From an uncultured Ferrovibrio sp. (GTDB lineage Bacteria > Pseudomonadota > Alphaproteobacteria > Ferrovibrionales > Ferrovibrionaceae), in assembly GCF_937960835.1 (NCBI RefSeq), contig NZ_CALGPC010000013.1, positions 150,277 to 214,276 on the forward strand: 64,000 bases of DNA, given 5' to 3'. The position numbers and the translations under genes are program-made. A model generated the notes under the pieces. It searched no databases, was not told the DNA's origin, and was given only the letters and a program-made list of their open reading frames with translations. Position 1 is the first letter of the stretch, and each line of letters starts with the position of its first letter. Positions 19,308 to 26,957 of the stretch are shown here, in pieces.

Positions 19308-20403
19308 GGCAGGCCTCGAACCCTTTCTGCAGAGCCTCGGCATCCAGATCGCGGCCGATGAAGACGATGCGCGAGACGCGCTTCTCATCGCCGCGCCAGG
19401 GCCGCTGGAAATCGCCATCCTTGATCATATGGACGGCCTGGAAGACGAAGCGCTTGTCGCTGCCCTTCAGATCCAGAATGCCCTTGCTGCGCAGGATGTC
19501 CTGCCCCTTGGTGGCCAGCAATTCGCTGATCCAGGCGTCGAATTTGCGCGCATCCAGCGGCGTATCGGCCGACAGGGAAACGCTGTGCACCGTGGTGTCG
19601 TGGATGTGATCGTGGCCGCAATGCTCGTCATGCACATGGCCGGGTTCGCCATGCGGCGGATTGTGGTGGTGATCGTGGTGATGATCATGATGATCGTGGC
19701 CGCAATGTTCGTCATGAACATGACCCGGCTCGCCATGGGGCGGATTCGCCTTGAGGAAATCCGGCTCCAGATCGAGGATGCGGTTCAGATCGAAGGCGCC
19801 GCGGTCCAGCACCTTATCGAGCGGCACGTCGCAGCGGGTGGCACGATGGATCTGCGCAAAGCGGTTGACGGCGCGGATCCGCGCCTCCACCTCGGCCAGC
19901 TCTTCCGGCGTGACCAGATCGGTCTTGTTCAGGATGATGACATCGGCGAAGGCAATCTGCTCTTCGGCCTCGCGGCTGTCTTTTAAGCGCGCCGGCAAAT
20001 GCCGGGCGTCGACCACGGTGACGATGGAATCCAGCTTGGCGCGGCGGGCGACATCCTCGTCAACGAAGAAGGTCTGCGCCACCGGCCCGGGATCGGCCAG
20101 GCCGGTCGTCTCGACCACGATGGCGTCGAACCGGTCCTTGCGCTTCATCAGGCCGTCGATGATGCGGATCAGGTCGCCGCGCACCGTGCAGCAGATGCAG
20201 CCGTTATTCATCTCGAAGACTTCTTCGTCGGCATCCACCACCAGGTCGTTGTCGATGCCGATCTCGCCGAATTCGTTGATGATCACGGCGTATTTCTTGC
20301 CGTGCTGCTCGGTCAGGATGCGGTTCAGCAAGGTGGTCTTGCCGGCGCCGAGATACCCGGTCAGCACCGTGACCGGCGTCTGCGTCTCGAATGACTGCGA
20401 CAT
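19300..20403 (-). CDS. CobW/COG0523 GTP-binding metallochaperone
   Basis: G3E GTPase that hands metal, often zinc, to client proteins. 367 residues. Walker A is GYLGAGKTTLLN near residue 15, the metal site is GCICCTVRGDL near 67, then ETTGLADPGP near 98 and NKTD near 160. The CobW C-terminal domain follows. Between them, about 215-270, is a His/Asp-rich segment built of two near-identical copies of NPPHGEPGHVHDEHCGHDH separated by DHHHDHHH. The start MSQSFETQTPV at 20403 is chosen over upstream in-frame ATGs by fit to the fold. A dyad upstream (20432-20451) could be a zinc-regulator site. Confidence 0.93.
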   Translation of the reverse strand: MSQSFETQTPVTVLTGYLGAGKTTLLNRILTEQHGKKYAVIINEFGEIGIDNDLVVDADEEVFEMNNGCICCTVRGDLIRIIDGLMKRKDRFDAIVVETTGLADPGPVAQTFFVDEDVARRAKLDSIVTVVDARHLPARLKDSREAEEQIAFADVIILNKTDLVTPEELAEVEARIRAVNRFAQIHRATRCDVPLDKVLDRGAFDLNRILDLEPDFLKANPPHGEPGHVHDEHCGHDHHDHHHDHHHNPPHGEPGHVHDEHCGHDHIHDTTVHSVSLSADTPLDARKFDAWISELLATKGQDILRSKGILDLKGSDKRFVFQAVHMIKDGDFQRPWRGDEKRVSRIVFIGRDLDAEALQKGFEACRA

Positions 20404-20431
20404 TAGCGGATACTCCGAAGGGATCGGCTGT

Positions 20432-20451
20432 GTTATGTGAGATGGCGTAAC
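20432..20451. promoter_or_regulatory. Possible Zur-type operator between cobW and ogt
   Basis: An imperfect 20-bp dyad, GTTAYG-N8-CRTAAC, lies in the 92-base divergent promoter region, 29 bases upstream of the CobW start. Zur boxes of proteobacteria carry GTTA/TAAC half-sites, and COG0523 genes are frequent Zur targets. The match is weak and the central bases are not symmetric, so this is only a candidate. Confidence 0.3.
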
Positions 20452-20495
20452 CATAGTGAGCCCAGGCCTCAAGTCCAGCCCCAAAGGTCGCCGTC

Positions 20496-21044
20496 ATGCC
20501 GTCCAGCGCCAGCTTGCTGAAAATCGACCATCCTGCAGCCGCAACGGCCCGGATCTGCGTCTTCTCGCCGCTCGGCCCGCTCACCGTCACCGCCACCGAA
20601 GAAGCCATCGTTTCGCTGGATTGGGGTGGCAAGCCCGAGCAGAACCGGGCCGCCACGCCTTTGCTGGCGGAGGCCGCGCGCCAGCTTGCGGCCTATTTTG
20701 CCGACGGAAAAACGCGCTTCCATCTGCCCCTGGCGCCGAAGGGATCGGATTTCCAGCGTGCGGTATGGGAATTCATGCTGGCCATTCCGGCAGGCAAGAC
20801 CCGCACCTATGGCGAGGCGGCTGCCGCCATCGGCGGCGCAGCGCGATCCGATGCCCGGGCGGTCGGCGCAGCCTGCGGCGCCAATCCGATTCCGGTGATC
20901 ATCCCGTGCCACCGCATTCTCGCCGCAGGCGGAGAAGCGGGCGGATATTCGGGCATGGGCGGCCTTGAGACCAAGCGCTGGTTGCTGCGCCATGAAGGCG
21001 CCTTCGTGCCGCCCCTGCAGAACGATCTTTTCGGCGCCGCGTAA
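20496..21044 (+). CDS. ogt: Methylated-DNA--protein-cysteine methyltransferase
   Basis: Suicide repair protein that takes the alkyl group from O6-alkylguanine. 182 residues. The acceptor Cys138 is in PIPVIIPCHRILA, with the helix-turn-helix YGEAAAAIGGAARSDARAVGAACGANP before it. The N-terminal domain is short, as in Ogt-type proteins, and no AdaA or AdaB fusion is seen. It is divergent from cobW. The symbol ogt is used in the family sense. Confidence 0.92.
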   Translation: MPSSASLLKIDHPAAATARICVFSPLGPLTVTATEEAIVSLDWGGKPEQNRAATPLLAEAARQLAAYFADGKTRFHLPLAPKGSDFQRAVWEFMLAIPAGKTRTYGEAAAAIGGAARSDARAVGAACGANPIPVIIPCHRILAAGGEAGGYSGMGGLETKRWLLRHEGAFVPPLQNDLFGAA

Positions 21045-21138
21045 TCGCCGCTACTTCCTTCCCGGTTACCGGTTGCTTGGCGGTTGATACCAGCTGCTTT
21101 CCGCCGCTAGAGTTTCCGCCTTCAAACAGGAGGAAACC

Positions 21139-21840
21139 ATGGCGAAGGAAATCACCATCCAGGCATCTGACGGCAGCGGCAGCTTCATGGCTTATCTGGC
21201 CGAGCCGACCAGCGGCAAAGGCGCCGGCATCCTGGTGATCCAGGAGATTTTCGGCGTCAACCAGGTGATGCGCGAGATCTGCGAGAACCTCGCCGCCCAG
21301 GGCTATTTTGCGCTTTGCCCCGACCTTTTCTGGCGTCAGGAAGCGGGCGTCAACATCACCGACAAAAGCCAGGCCGAATGGGACAAGGCCTTCAAGCTGT
21401 TCAACGGCTTCGACCTCGACAAGGGCATCGACGATCTGAAGGCTTCGCTCGCCGTGCTGCGCAAGCTGCCCGGCTGCACCGGCAAGGCCGGCACGGTCGG
21501 CTACTGCCTGGGCGGCCGCCTGGCCTACCTGATGGCCTGCCGCAGCGATGTGGATGCGGCGGTCGGCTATTACGGCGTCGCGCTGACCGACCATCTGTCG
21601 GAGATCGGCAATATCCGCAAGCCGCTGATGATGCATATGGCGAACAAGGACAAGTTCGTGCCGAAGGAAGCCCAGGATCAGATCAGGACAGCCTTCCAGA
21701 AGCAGCCGCTGATCACGCTGCATGAATATCCTGACTGCGATCATGCCTTCGCCCGCGTCGGCGGCGAGCATTTCGACAAGAATGCGGCCGATCTCGCCAA
21801 TCAGCGCACGGCCGAGTTCTTCGGAAAACACCTCGCTTAA
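21139..21840 (+). CDS. Dienelactone hydrolase family protein
   Basis: Cytoplasmic alpha/beta hydrolase, 233 residues. Glu36 is in VIQEIFGVN, the nucleophile Cys123 in GYCLGGRLAY, with Asp in ANKDKFVP and His in CDHAFARVG completing the triad. These match carboxymethylenebutenolidase-type enzymes, but no aromatic-degradation genes are nearby, so the natural substrate is open. AGGAGG stands ahead of the ATG. The quinone oxidoreductase follows after 50 bases. Confidence 0.9.
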   Translation: MAKEITIQASDGSGSFMAYLAEPTSGKGAGILVIQEIFGVNQVMREICENLAAQGYFALCPDLFWRQEAGVNITDKSQAEWDKAFKLFNGFDLDKGIDDLKASLAVLRKLPGCTGKAGTVGYCLGGRLAYLMACRSDVDAAVGYYGVALTDHLSEIGNIRKPLMMHMANKDKFVPKEAQDQIRTAFQKQPLITLHEYPDCDHAFARVGGEHFDKNAADLANQRTAEFFGKHLA

Positions 21841-21890
21841 ACCTTCCCAGCAACAGCAAGTCTCTTAAAGACAACAAAAGGAGCGCGCAG

Positions 21891-22865
21891 ATGGCGCATG
21901 CAATCCGTATTCATCAGGTCGGCGGCCCAGAGGTCATGAAATGGGAAGCGGTCGAAGTGGGCGATCCCGGCCCCGGCCAGATCCGCATCAAGACCACGGC
22001 GGCCGGCCTCAATTACATCGACACCTATCACCGCAGCGGCCTGTACAAGATGCCGCTGCCGCTCACGCTCGGCATGGAAGGCGCGGGCACGGTCACTGCC
22101 GTTGGCGCCGATGTCACCGATATCAAGGTCGGCGACCGCGTCGCCTATGCCTCGGCGCCGCTCGGCTCCTATTCGGAAGAGCGTCTGATGCAGGCCGATC
22201 GCTGCGTCGTGCTGCCGGATGGCATCAGCGATCAGCAGGCAGCCGGCATGATGCTGAAAGGCATGACCACCGAATATCTCGTGCGGCGTACCTATGCGAT
22301 CAAGCCCGGCGATACCGTGCTGTTCCACGCTGCCGCCGGCGGCGTCGGCCTGATCTTCGGCCAATGGGCGAAGGCGCTGGGCGCCACCGTGATCGGCACC
22401 GTCAGCTCGGAAGACAAGGCCAAGCTCGCGCGCGAGCATGGCTATGATCATGTGATCAACTACAAGACGGAAAACTTCGCCGAGCGGGTGAAGGAAATCA
22501 CCAAGGGTGAAGGCGTGCCGGTGGTCTATGACGGCGTCGGCAAGGATACCTGGAACGGCTCGCTCGACTGCCTGCGGCCGCTTGGCCTGATGGTCAGCTT
22601 CGGCAATGCTTCCGGTCCGGTACCACCCATCGAGCTCGCCACGCTGTCGGCCAAGGGCTCGCTGTTCGTCACCCGGCCCACGCTCGTGACCTACACCGCC
22701 AAGCGCGCAGATCTCGTGGGCTCTGCCAATGCGCTGTTCGACGTGGTCAAATCCGGCAAGGTGAAGATCGAGATCAAGCAGACCTACGCCTTGAAGGATG
22801 CCGCCAAGGCTCATGAGGACCTGGAGTCGCGCAAGACCACCGGCTCCACCCTGCTGCTGCCGTAA
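21891..22865 (+). CDS. NADPH:quinone oxidoreductase (zinc-free MDR)
   Basis: 324 residues. The N-terminal GroES-like domain has GLNYIDTYHRSGLYKMPLPLTLGMEGAG, and the Rossmann domain has AAAGGVGLIFGQWAKALGATVIGTVSSEDK near 150 (AxxGGVG nucleotide loop). Catalytic zinc cysteines are absent, which fits QorA-type NADPH-dependent quinone or enone reductases. AAAGGAG stands before the ATG. It is probably co-transcribed with the hydrolase before and the HugZ-like gene six bases after. Confidence 0.92.
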   Translation: MAHAIRIHQVGGPEVMKWEAVEVGDPGPGQIRIKTTAAGLNYIDTYHRSGLYKMPLPLTLGMEGAGTVTAVGADVTDIKVGDRVAYASAPLGSYSEERLMQADRCVVLPDGISDQQAAGMMLKGMTTEYLVRRTYAIKPGDTVLFHAAAGGVGLIFGQWAKALGATVIGTVSSEDKAKLAREHGYDHVINYKTENFAERVKEITKGEGVPVVYDGVGKDTWNGSLDCLRPLGLMVSFGNASGPVPPIELATLSAKGSLFVTRPTLVTYTAKRADLVGSANALFDVVKSGKVKIEIKQTYALKDAAKAHEDLESRKTTGSTLLLP

Positions 22866-22870
22866 GCACC

Positions 22871-23581
22871 ATGAGCAACCCGACGCCAGCCATGCAAGCC
22901 CGCGCTGTCGCCCGCGCCTGCCGCACGGCGACACTGGCAACCAGCATGGCTGGCGATCCGGGACAGCCTTATGCGTCGCTCGTTCTGGTCGCCTTCGATC
23001 TCGATGCCACGCCGCTGCTGCTGGTTTCGACCCTGGCCGACCACACCAGGAATATCGCCGCCGACAACCGCGTCTCGCTGCTTTGCGACGGCACCTTAGG
23101 CCATGACGAGCCGCTGACCGGACCGCGCGTCAGTCTGCTCGGCCGCGCCGAAAAGACGGATGAGCCGCGCCATCGTGCCCGCTATCTCGCCCGGCATCCT
23201 TCCGCTGAGGGCTATGCCGGCTTCAAGGATTTCGCTTTCTACAAGATCATTGTCGAGCGGGCGCATATTGTCGCCGGCTTCGGCAGGATTCACTGGTTCG
23301 ATGATTATCTGCTGCCGGCACCGCAGGCGCTGATCGATGCCGAAGCCGGCATCCTTGAGCATATGAATACCGATCACGCCGATGCCGTGCAGCTTTATGC
23401 CAACAGGCTTCTGGGCAAAAACGGCGATGGCTGGCGGCTTTGCGGCATCGATCCGGAAGGCTGCGACCTGATTTGCGGCCACGAGCTTGCCCGCCTGCCC
23501 TTCGATACGCTGGTCCAGGATGCCGAAAGCGCCCGGGCCGAACTGGTCCGGCTGGTGAAGCAGGCCCGCGCCGCTGGATAA
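22871..23581 (+). CDS. HugZ-like pyridoxamine-phosphate-oxidase-fold protein with DUF2470
   Basis: 236 residues. Residues 1-145 form the split-barrel flavin/heme fold (TATLATSMAGDPGQPYASLVLVAFD, VSLLCDGTLGHDEPLTGPRVSLLG, FKDFAFYKIIVERAHIVAGFGRIHWF). Residues 155-236 are a DUF2470 domain beginning ILEHMNTDHADAVQLYA. Members include the heme-degrading HugZ, but many bind flavin. Heme use is a family-based possibility only. It begins five bases after the quinone oxidoreductase. Confidence 0.85.
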   Translation: MSNPTPAMQARAVARACRTATLATSMAGDPGQPYASLVLVAFDLDATPLLLVSTLADHTRNIAADNRVSLLCDGTLGHDEPLTGPRVSLLGRAEKTDEPRHRARYLARHPSAEGYAGFKDFAFYKIIVERAHIVAGFGRIHWFDDYLLPAPQALIDAEAGILEHMNTDHADAVQLYANRLLGKNGDGWRLCGIDPEGCDLICGHELARLPFDTLVQDAESARAELVRLVKQARAAG

Positions 23582-23613
23582 AAAAAGCCCGTCAGCATTG
23601 CTGCTGACGGGCT
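23579..23613 (-). terminator. Intrinsic terminator of the met operon
   Basis: A 12-bp stem (23586-23597 with 23602-23613, loop TTGC) is followed on the minus strand by at least six T. It is 39 bases beyond the metQ stop and overlaps the stop codon of the convergent HugZ-like gene. Confidence 0.9.
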
Positions 23614-23651
23614 CGGCCGCTCGTTCCGGGGAGGACTTGATTGAACGGCAA

Positions 23652-24452
23652 TTACCAGGCGGTGACGATCGCCTTCTGATACTTCTGCTCGACGAAAGCC
23701 TTCACTTCCGGCGACTGATAGGCCTTCACCAGCTTGGCGAATTCCGGACGATCCTTCTCCGCCGTGCGCACGGCAATGATGTTCACGTACGGAGCCTTCG
23801 CGCCTTCGCTGGCAATCGCATCCTTGGTCGGCGACAGGCCGGCCGGGATCGCATAGTTGGTGTTGATCGCGGCGGCATCGAGTTCGGCCAGCGCGCGCGG
23901 CAGCTGCGCCGCATCGAGTTCCACGATGCGGATCTTCTTCGGATTCTCGGCAACGTCGAGCGGCGAAGCCTTCAGGCCGGCGCCTTCGCGCAGCTTGATC
24001 AGACCGGCCGATTCCAGCACCAGCAGGCCGCGGGCGCCATTGGTCGGATCGTTCGGGATGCCGACGCGGGCGCCATTCGGCAGCTCGTCCAGCGACTTCA
24101 CCTTCTTGGAATAAACGCCCATCGGGAAGTTCACGGTGTAGGCGATATTGGTCAGCTTGTAGCCACGGTCCTTGATCTGCGCTTCCAGATACGGCAGGTG
24201 CTGATAGGAATTCGCATCCAGGTCACCGGCATTGAGCGCCGCATTCGGCTGCACGTAATCGCTGAACTCGACGATCTGGATCTTCAGGCCGTCCTTCTCG
24301 GCCACCTGCTTCACCACTTCCATGATCTCGGCATGCGGGCCGGCGGTGACGCCGACCTTGATCGGCTTGTCCTGGGCCAGCGCAGCCGGCGAGGCAATGA
24401 GTGCAGCAAGTCCGAGGACGGCGAGACTGCGGCGGAAAAGCGAGAACGACAT
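23652..24452 (-). CDS. metQ: Methionine ABC transporter substrate-binding protein
   Basis: Periplasmic NlpA/MetQ-family protein, 266 residues. The cleavable signal (SLAVLGLAALIASPAALA, cut near residue 27) has no lipobox, so the protein is soluble rather than a lipoprotein. Conserved segments: VGVTAGPHAEIMEVVKQVA, DANSYQHLPYL, YSKKVKSLDELPNGARVGIPNDPTNGARGLLVLE, INTNYAIPAGL. Third gene of metN-metI-metQ, 40 bases after metI. Confidence 0.95.
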   Translation of the reverse strand: MSFSLFRRSLAVLGLAALIASPAALAQDKPIKVGVTAGPHAEIMEVVKQVAEKDGLKIQIVEFSDYVQPNAALNAGDLDANSYQHLPYLEAQIKDRGYKLTNIAYTVNFPMGVYSKKVKSLDELPNGARVGIPNDPTNGARGLLVLESAGLIKLREGAGLKASPLDVAENPKKIRIVELDAAQLPRALAELDAAAINTNYAIPAGLSPTKDAIASEGAKAPYVNIIAVRTAEKDRPEFAKLVKAYQSPEVKAFVEQKYQKAIVTAW

Positions 24453-24492
24453 GGAATACTCCTTTTTATGGTCTGGAGAGGCTTAAACAAAC

Positions 24493-25146
24493 TCAACGAT
24501 GGCTGAGACGGCGCACCAGGCGGTCGCCCAGCGACTGAACGCCCTGCACGAAGACAATCAGCACCAGCACGACGGCCAGCATCACTTCCGGCAGGAAGCG
24601 CTGATAGCCATAACGGATGCCGATATCGCCCAGGCCGCCGCCGCCCACGGCGCCGGCCATGGCCGAGTATCCGATCAGGCTGACGAGCGTGATGGTGAGG
24701 CCGGCGACGATGCCGGGCAAAGCTTCGGGCAGCAGCACCTTGGTGACGATCTGCAGCGGCGTCGCGCCCATCGCCTGGGCCGCTTCGATCAGGCCGGCAG
24801 GCACTTCCCGCAGGGCGGTTTCCACCAGACGGGCGATGAAGGGGATCGCGGCGATCGTCAGCGGCACGATGGCCGCCGCGGTACCGATGGAGGTGCCGAC
24901 CACCAGCCGCGTGAACGGGATGATCGCCACCATCAGGATGATGAAGGGCGTCGAGCGCGTGGCATTGACGATGATGCCGAGCACGCGGTTGGCCACCAGA
25001 TTCTGCAGGATGCCGCCGCGGTCGGTGAGGATCAGGATGACGCCCAGCGGAATGCCGAACAGGGCTGCCACCCCGCCGGAGATGCCGACCATCACCAGCG
25101 TTTCGATGAAACCGTCAACCAGCAGCTCGATCAAGGCTGTGGACAT
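24493..25146 (-). CDS. metI: Methionine ABC transporter permease
   Basis: Inner-membrane subunit, 217 residues, with about five hydrophobic helices (TLVMVGISGGVAALFGIPLGVILI at the N-terminus). The cytoplasmic EAA loop that contacts MetN is EVPAGLIEAAQAMGATPLQIVTKVLLPEALPGI. The final GYQRFLPEVMLAVVLVLIVFVQ helix is typical of the family. The start lies inside the 3' end of metN (32-base overlap), so the two are translationally linked. Confidence 0.95.
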   Translation of the reverse strand: MSTALIELLVDGFIETLVMVGISGGVAALFGIPLGVILILTDRGGILQNLVANRVLGIIVNATRSTPFIILMVAIIPFTRLVVGTSIGTAAAIVPLTIAAIPFIARLVETALREVPAGLIEAAQAMGATPLQIVTKVLLPEALPGIVAGLTITLVSLIGYSAMAGAVGGGGLGDIGIRYGYQRFLPEVMLAVVLVLIVFVQGVQSLGDRLVRRLSHR

Positions 25147-26173
25147 GGCCCAGTTCCTCCACGTGTAACTTGCGATTGGTAAGATAGGTTTTCGCAGCAG
25201 CGATCTTGGCCGCGTCGTCGGGTACGCGCACGACCATCACGCCGAAGGGACGCCCCTGAATCTCATCGATCCGGCCATGCAGGATGTTGATGTCGAGATT
25301 GAGATTGCGGCTCAGCTCCGAGATCACCGGATCGTCGGCATGACTGCCGGTGAACAGGATGCGCAGCAGCCGGCCGCCCTTGTCCGCCGTATCATTGTCG
25401 GCGATGCGCTTCTGCAAGGCCGGCGGCAGGTCGAAACCGATCAGATCGGACACAAAGCTGCGCGTCGTTAAATGCTGCGGCCGGGTGAAGACATCGAAGG
25501 TATCGCCCTGCTCGATCACCTTGCCATGCTCCATCACGGCAACACGGTCGGCGATTTCCTTCACCACCGCCATCTCATGGGTGATCAGCACGACGGTCAG
25601 CTTCAGGCGGTCACGGATATCCTTGATCAGGGCAAGAATCTGATCGGTGGTTTCCGGATCGAGCGCCGAAGTGGCTTCGTCGCAGAGCAGCACCTTGGGA
25701 TCGGTGGCCAGCGCGCGGGCAATGCCGACGCGTTGCTTCTGGCCGCCCGAGAGCTGGGACGGATAGCGGCCTGCCTTGTCGGCGAGGCCAACCAGTTCCA
25801 GCAGCGGATCCACCTTGGCCTTGATCGCCGCCCGGCCTTCGCCGCGCAGTTCCAGCGGCAATGCCACGTTGTCGAACACGGTACGTGAGGACAGCAGGTT
25901 GAAATGCTGGAAGATCATGCCGATCTCGCGCCGCGCGATGCGCAGGGCGGCCGCATCCAGCGACATCAGATCGCGGCCATCAACGAGAACCTGGCCCTCG
26001 GTCGGACGCTCCAGCAGGTTGATGCAGCGGATCAGGGTCGACTTGCCGGCGCCGCTGCGGCCGATGACGCCGAAAATCTCGCCCGCTTCGATTTTCAGCG
26101 AAACGTTGCTCAGGGCTTCGACCGAGCCGGTCGCGCTCGCGAAGCGCTTGGTGACGTGACGGAGGTCGATCAT
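25115..26173 (-). CDS. metN: Methionine ABC transporter ATPase with NIL domain
   Basis: 352 residues. Walker A GRSGAGKST near residue 38, Q-loop IFQHFNLL, signature LSGGQKQR, Walker B VLLCDEATSALDP and the switch His in THEM are all present. The C-terminal NIL domain (about 265-345, RILFTGSHADDPVISELSRNLNLDINILHGRIDEI...FGVMVVRVPDD) lets internal methionine inhibit transport in known MetN proteins. It begins one base after the stop of a small upstream gene in the same riboswitch-led transcript. Confidence 0.96.
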   Translation of the reverse strand: MIDLRHVTKRFASATGSVEALSNVSLKIEAGEIFGVIGRSGAGKSTLIRCINLLERPTEGQVLVDGRDLMSLDAAALRIARREIGMIFQHFNLLSSRTVFDNVALPLELRGEGRAAIKAKVDPLLELVGLADKAGRYPSQLSGGQKQRVGIARALATDPKVLLCDEATSALDPETTDQILALIKDIRDRLKLTVVLITHEMAVVKEIADRVAVMEHGKVIEQGDTFDVFTRPQHLTTRSFVSDLIGFDLPPALQKRIADNDTADKGGRLLRILFTGSHADDPVISELSRNLNLDINILHGRIDEIQGRPFGVMVVRVPDDAAKIAAAKTYLTNRKLHVEELGHVHSLDRAAG

Positions 26174-26174
26174 G

Positions 26175-26444
26175 TCAGCGCTCGAACGGCAAGAAGCTGA
26201 GGCTCAGCAGATCGCCGGGCGCATGCCAGTCGGGCGGCAGGGCCAGCGGATCGGTCAGCGAGGTGGCGCTATGGTCATTGGCCGGCGCCGGCAAAGCCGC
26301 GGCTTGCAGACGCTCCGGCGCGATGAAGGCCCCGAAAGCAGCCTGCAGGCGCTCGGTCAGGCCAACGCGGCGGCCGCGCTGGTGATGCGCGACATGCGTC
26401 GGCACCTCGGCGGCAAGGGATGGGGAAAGCGGCAGGTCGTGCAT
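26175..26444 (-). CDS. Small unknown protein upstream of metN
   Basis: 89 residues, no signal peptide or membrane segment. It is rich in Pro, Ala and His, with a basic stretch THVAHHQRGRRVGLTERLQAAFGAF. GGAGG five bases before the ATG at 26444 sets the start; that ribosome site lies inside the last codons of the upstream small gene (its TAA is at 26447-26449), so the two are probably coupled. Its stop is one base from metN. No family recognised. Being second of five genes behind a SAM-II-like leader, it may belong to sulfur or methionine physiology. Confidence 0.6.
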   Translation of the reverse strand: MHDLPLSPSLAAEVPTHVAHHQRGRRVGLTERLQAAFGAFIAPERLQAAALPAPANDHSATSLTDPLALPPDWHAPGDLLSLSFLPFER

Positions 26445-26446
26445 GA

Positions 26447-26659
26447 TTACCTCCATGCTTTCTGGCGAAGATTGTCGTTGGCGCCAAAGGCGCGGCCGAG
26501 CGCGCGGGCGGCGCGTTCGGCATCCGCGGCCCGGCGGAAAAGCTGCTGCTCGATGGATTGGTATTGCGGCGCGGAGGCAAAGAAACGGAACCCGCCTCTT
26601 TCGCGGATGACCACGCCGGCGGCCTCGCCGGCCGCCTCGATCAAATAGGCTTCACTCAT
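26447..26659 (-). CDS. Small unknown protein, first gene of the met operon
   Basis: 70 residues, cytoplasmic: a short beta-rich half (VVIRERGGFRFFASAPQYQSIE) then a helical half (QQLFRRAADAERAARALGRAFG). GAGGT stands before the ATG at 26659. It opens the operon that continues with a second small gene and metNIQ. The clear SD, tight packing and amphipathic pattern make it likely real. No domain is recognised; a regulator or accessory factor of uptake is conceivable but unproven. Confidence 0.65.
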   Translation of the reverse strand: MSEAYLIEAAGEAAGVVIRERGGFRFFASAPQYQSIEQQLFRRAADAERAARALGRAFGANDNLRQKAWR

Positions 26660-26725
26660 GGCTACCTCTATTGGCCGGCCAGGCCGGCAGTCGGATGTCG
26701 GATCAGGAACGCGGAAGACGGGCGT

Positions 26726-26812
26726 TCAGCGACAGCAACAGAGGCTGGTTTTGCAAAAAGCCGGCTTGCGGGAAGCCCGGTAGGCGGGAGGGTGGATGCG
26801 ATCATGCGTCAT
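26726..26812 (-). CDS. Cysteine-rich leader peptide (28 codons)
   Basis: A small reading frame in the met operon leader: ATG at 26810-26812, TGA at 26726-26728, with GGAG at 26819-26822 seven bases ahead. The peptide is basic (MTHDRIHPPAYRAS at the start) and ends LCCCR, the three Cys codons at 26732-26740; a fourth Cys is codon 20. A terminator-like hairpin (26755-26780) lies inside it, and another inverted repeat (GCCGG/CCGGC type) sits before the ribosome site of the next gene. Runs of Cys codons at the end of leader ORFs are known to sense cysteine-tRNA supply in other bacteria. Applying that role here is inference. Confidence 0.6.
   Translation of the reverse strand: MTHDRIHPPAYRASRKPAFCKTSLCCCR
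26755..26780 (-). terminator. Terminator-like hairpin in the met operon leader
   Basis: On the minus strand CCGGGCTT pairs with AAGCCGG (one bulged G, 5-base loop), followed by CTTTTTG. It lies 70 bases downstream of the SAM-II-like aptamer and inside the Cys-rich leader ORF, so it could be an attenuator used when SAM is plentiful or when the leader is not translated. Confidence 0.5.
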
Positions 26813-26850
26813 GGGTCACTCCGTACACTTTTGTCGGGCCCACGACTTCC

Positions 26851-26905
26851 GCCGTGGCGCTTTAGCGTTGGTGACGCGGCGCAAGCTGCCCCTCAAATCC
26901 CGCGG
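26851..26905 (-). promoter_or_regulatory. SAM-II-type riboswitch upstream of the met operon
   Basis: Read on the minus strand: stem P1 CGCGG (26900-26904) pairs with CCGCG (26875-26879). The loop between carries GATTTGAGGGGC and CAGCTTGC. The 3' segment is TCACCAACGCTAAAGCGCC, with the GCTAAA core at 26861-26866. Order and sequence match the SAM-II (SAM-alpha) pseudoknot of alphaproteobacteria, where GATTT..TTGC in L1 and GCTAAA after P1 are conserved. A GGC in L1 can pair with the GCC after GCTAAA to form the pseudoknot. It starts about 20 bases after a good promoter -10 and precedes methionine uptake genes, which fits SAM-dependent repression. Confidence 0.78.
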
Positions 26906-26928
26906 TCCGGCGCTGACCGGACGTTGCC

Positions 26929-26957
26929 TATATTTCACACTGTAATATGCAAGTCAA
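26929..26957 (-). promoter_or_regulatory. Sigma-70-type promoter of the met operon
   Basis: On the minus strand, -35 TTGACT (26952-26957), a 17-base spacer and -10 AATATA (26929-26934). Transcription would start near 26922, placing the SAM-II-like aptamer at the 5' end of the RNA. The remaining 26958-27309 stretch shows no convincing gene. Confidence 0.6.

Noticed and set aside
26258..26580. Longer minus-strand frames overlapping the two small met-operon genes
   Set aside because: The frames chosen have clear ribosome sites and stop/start packing; the overlapping one is Pro/Arg-rich noise.
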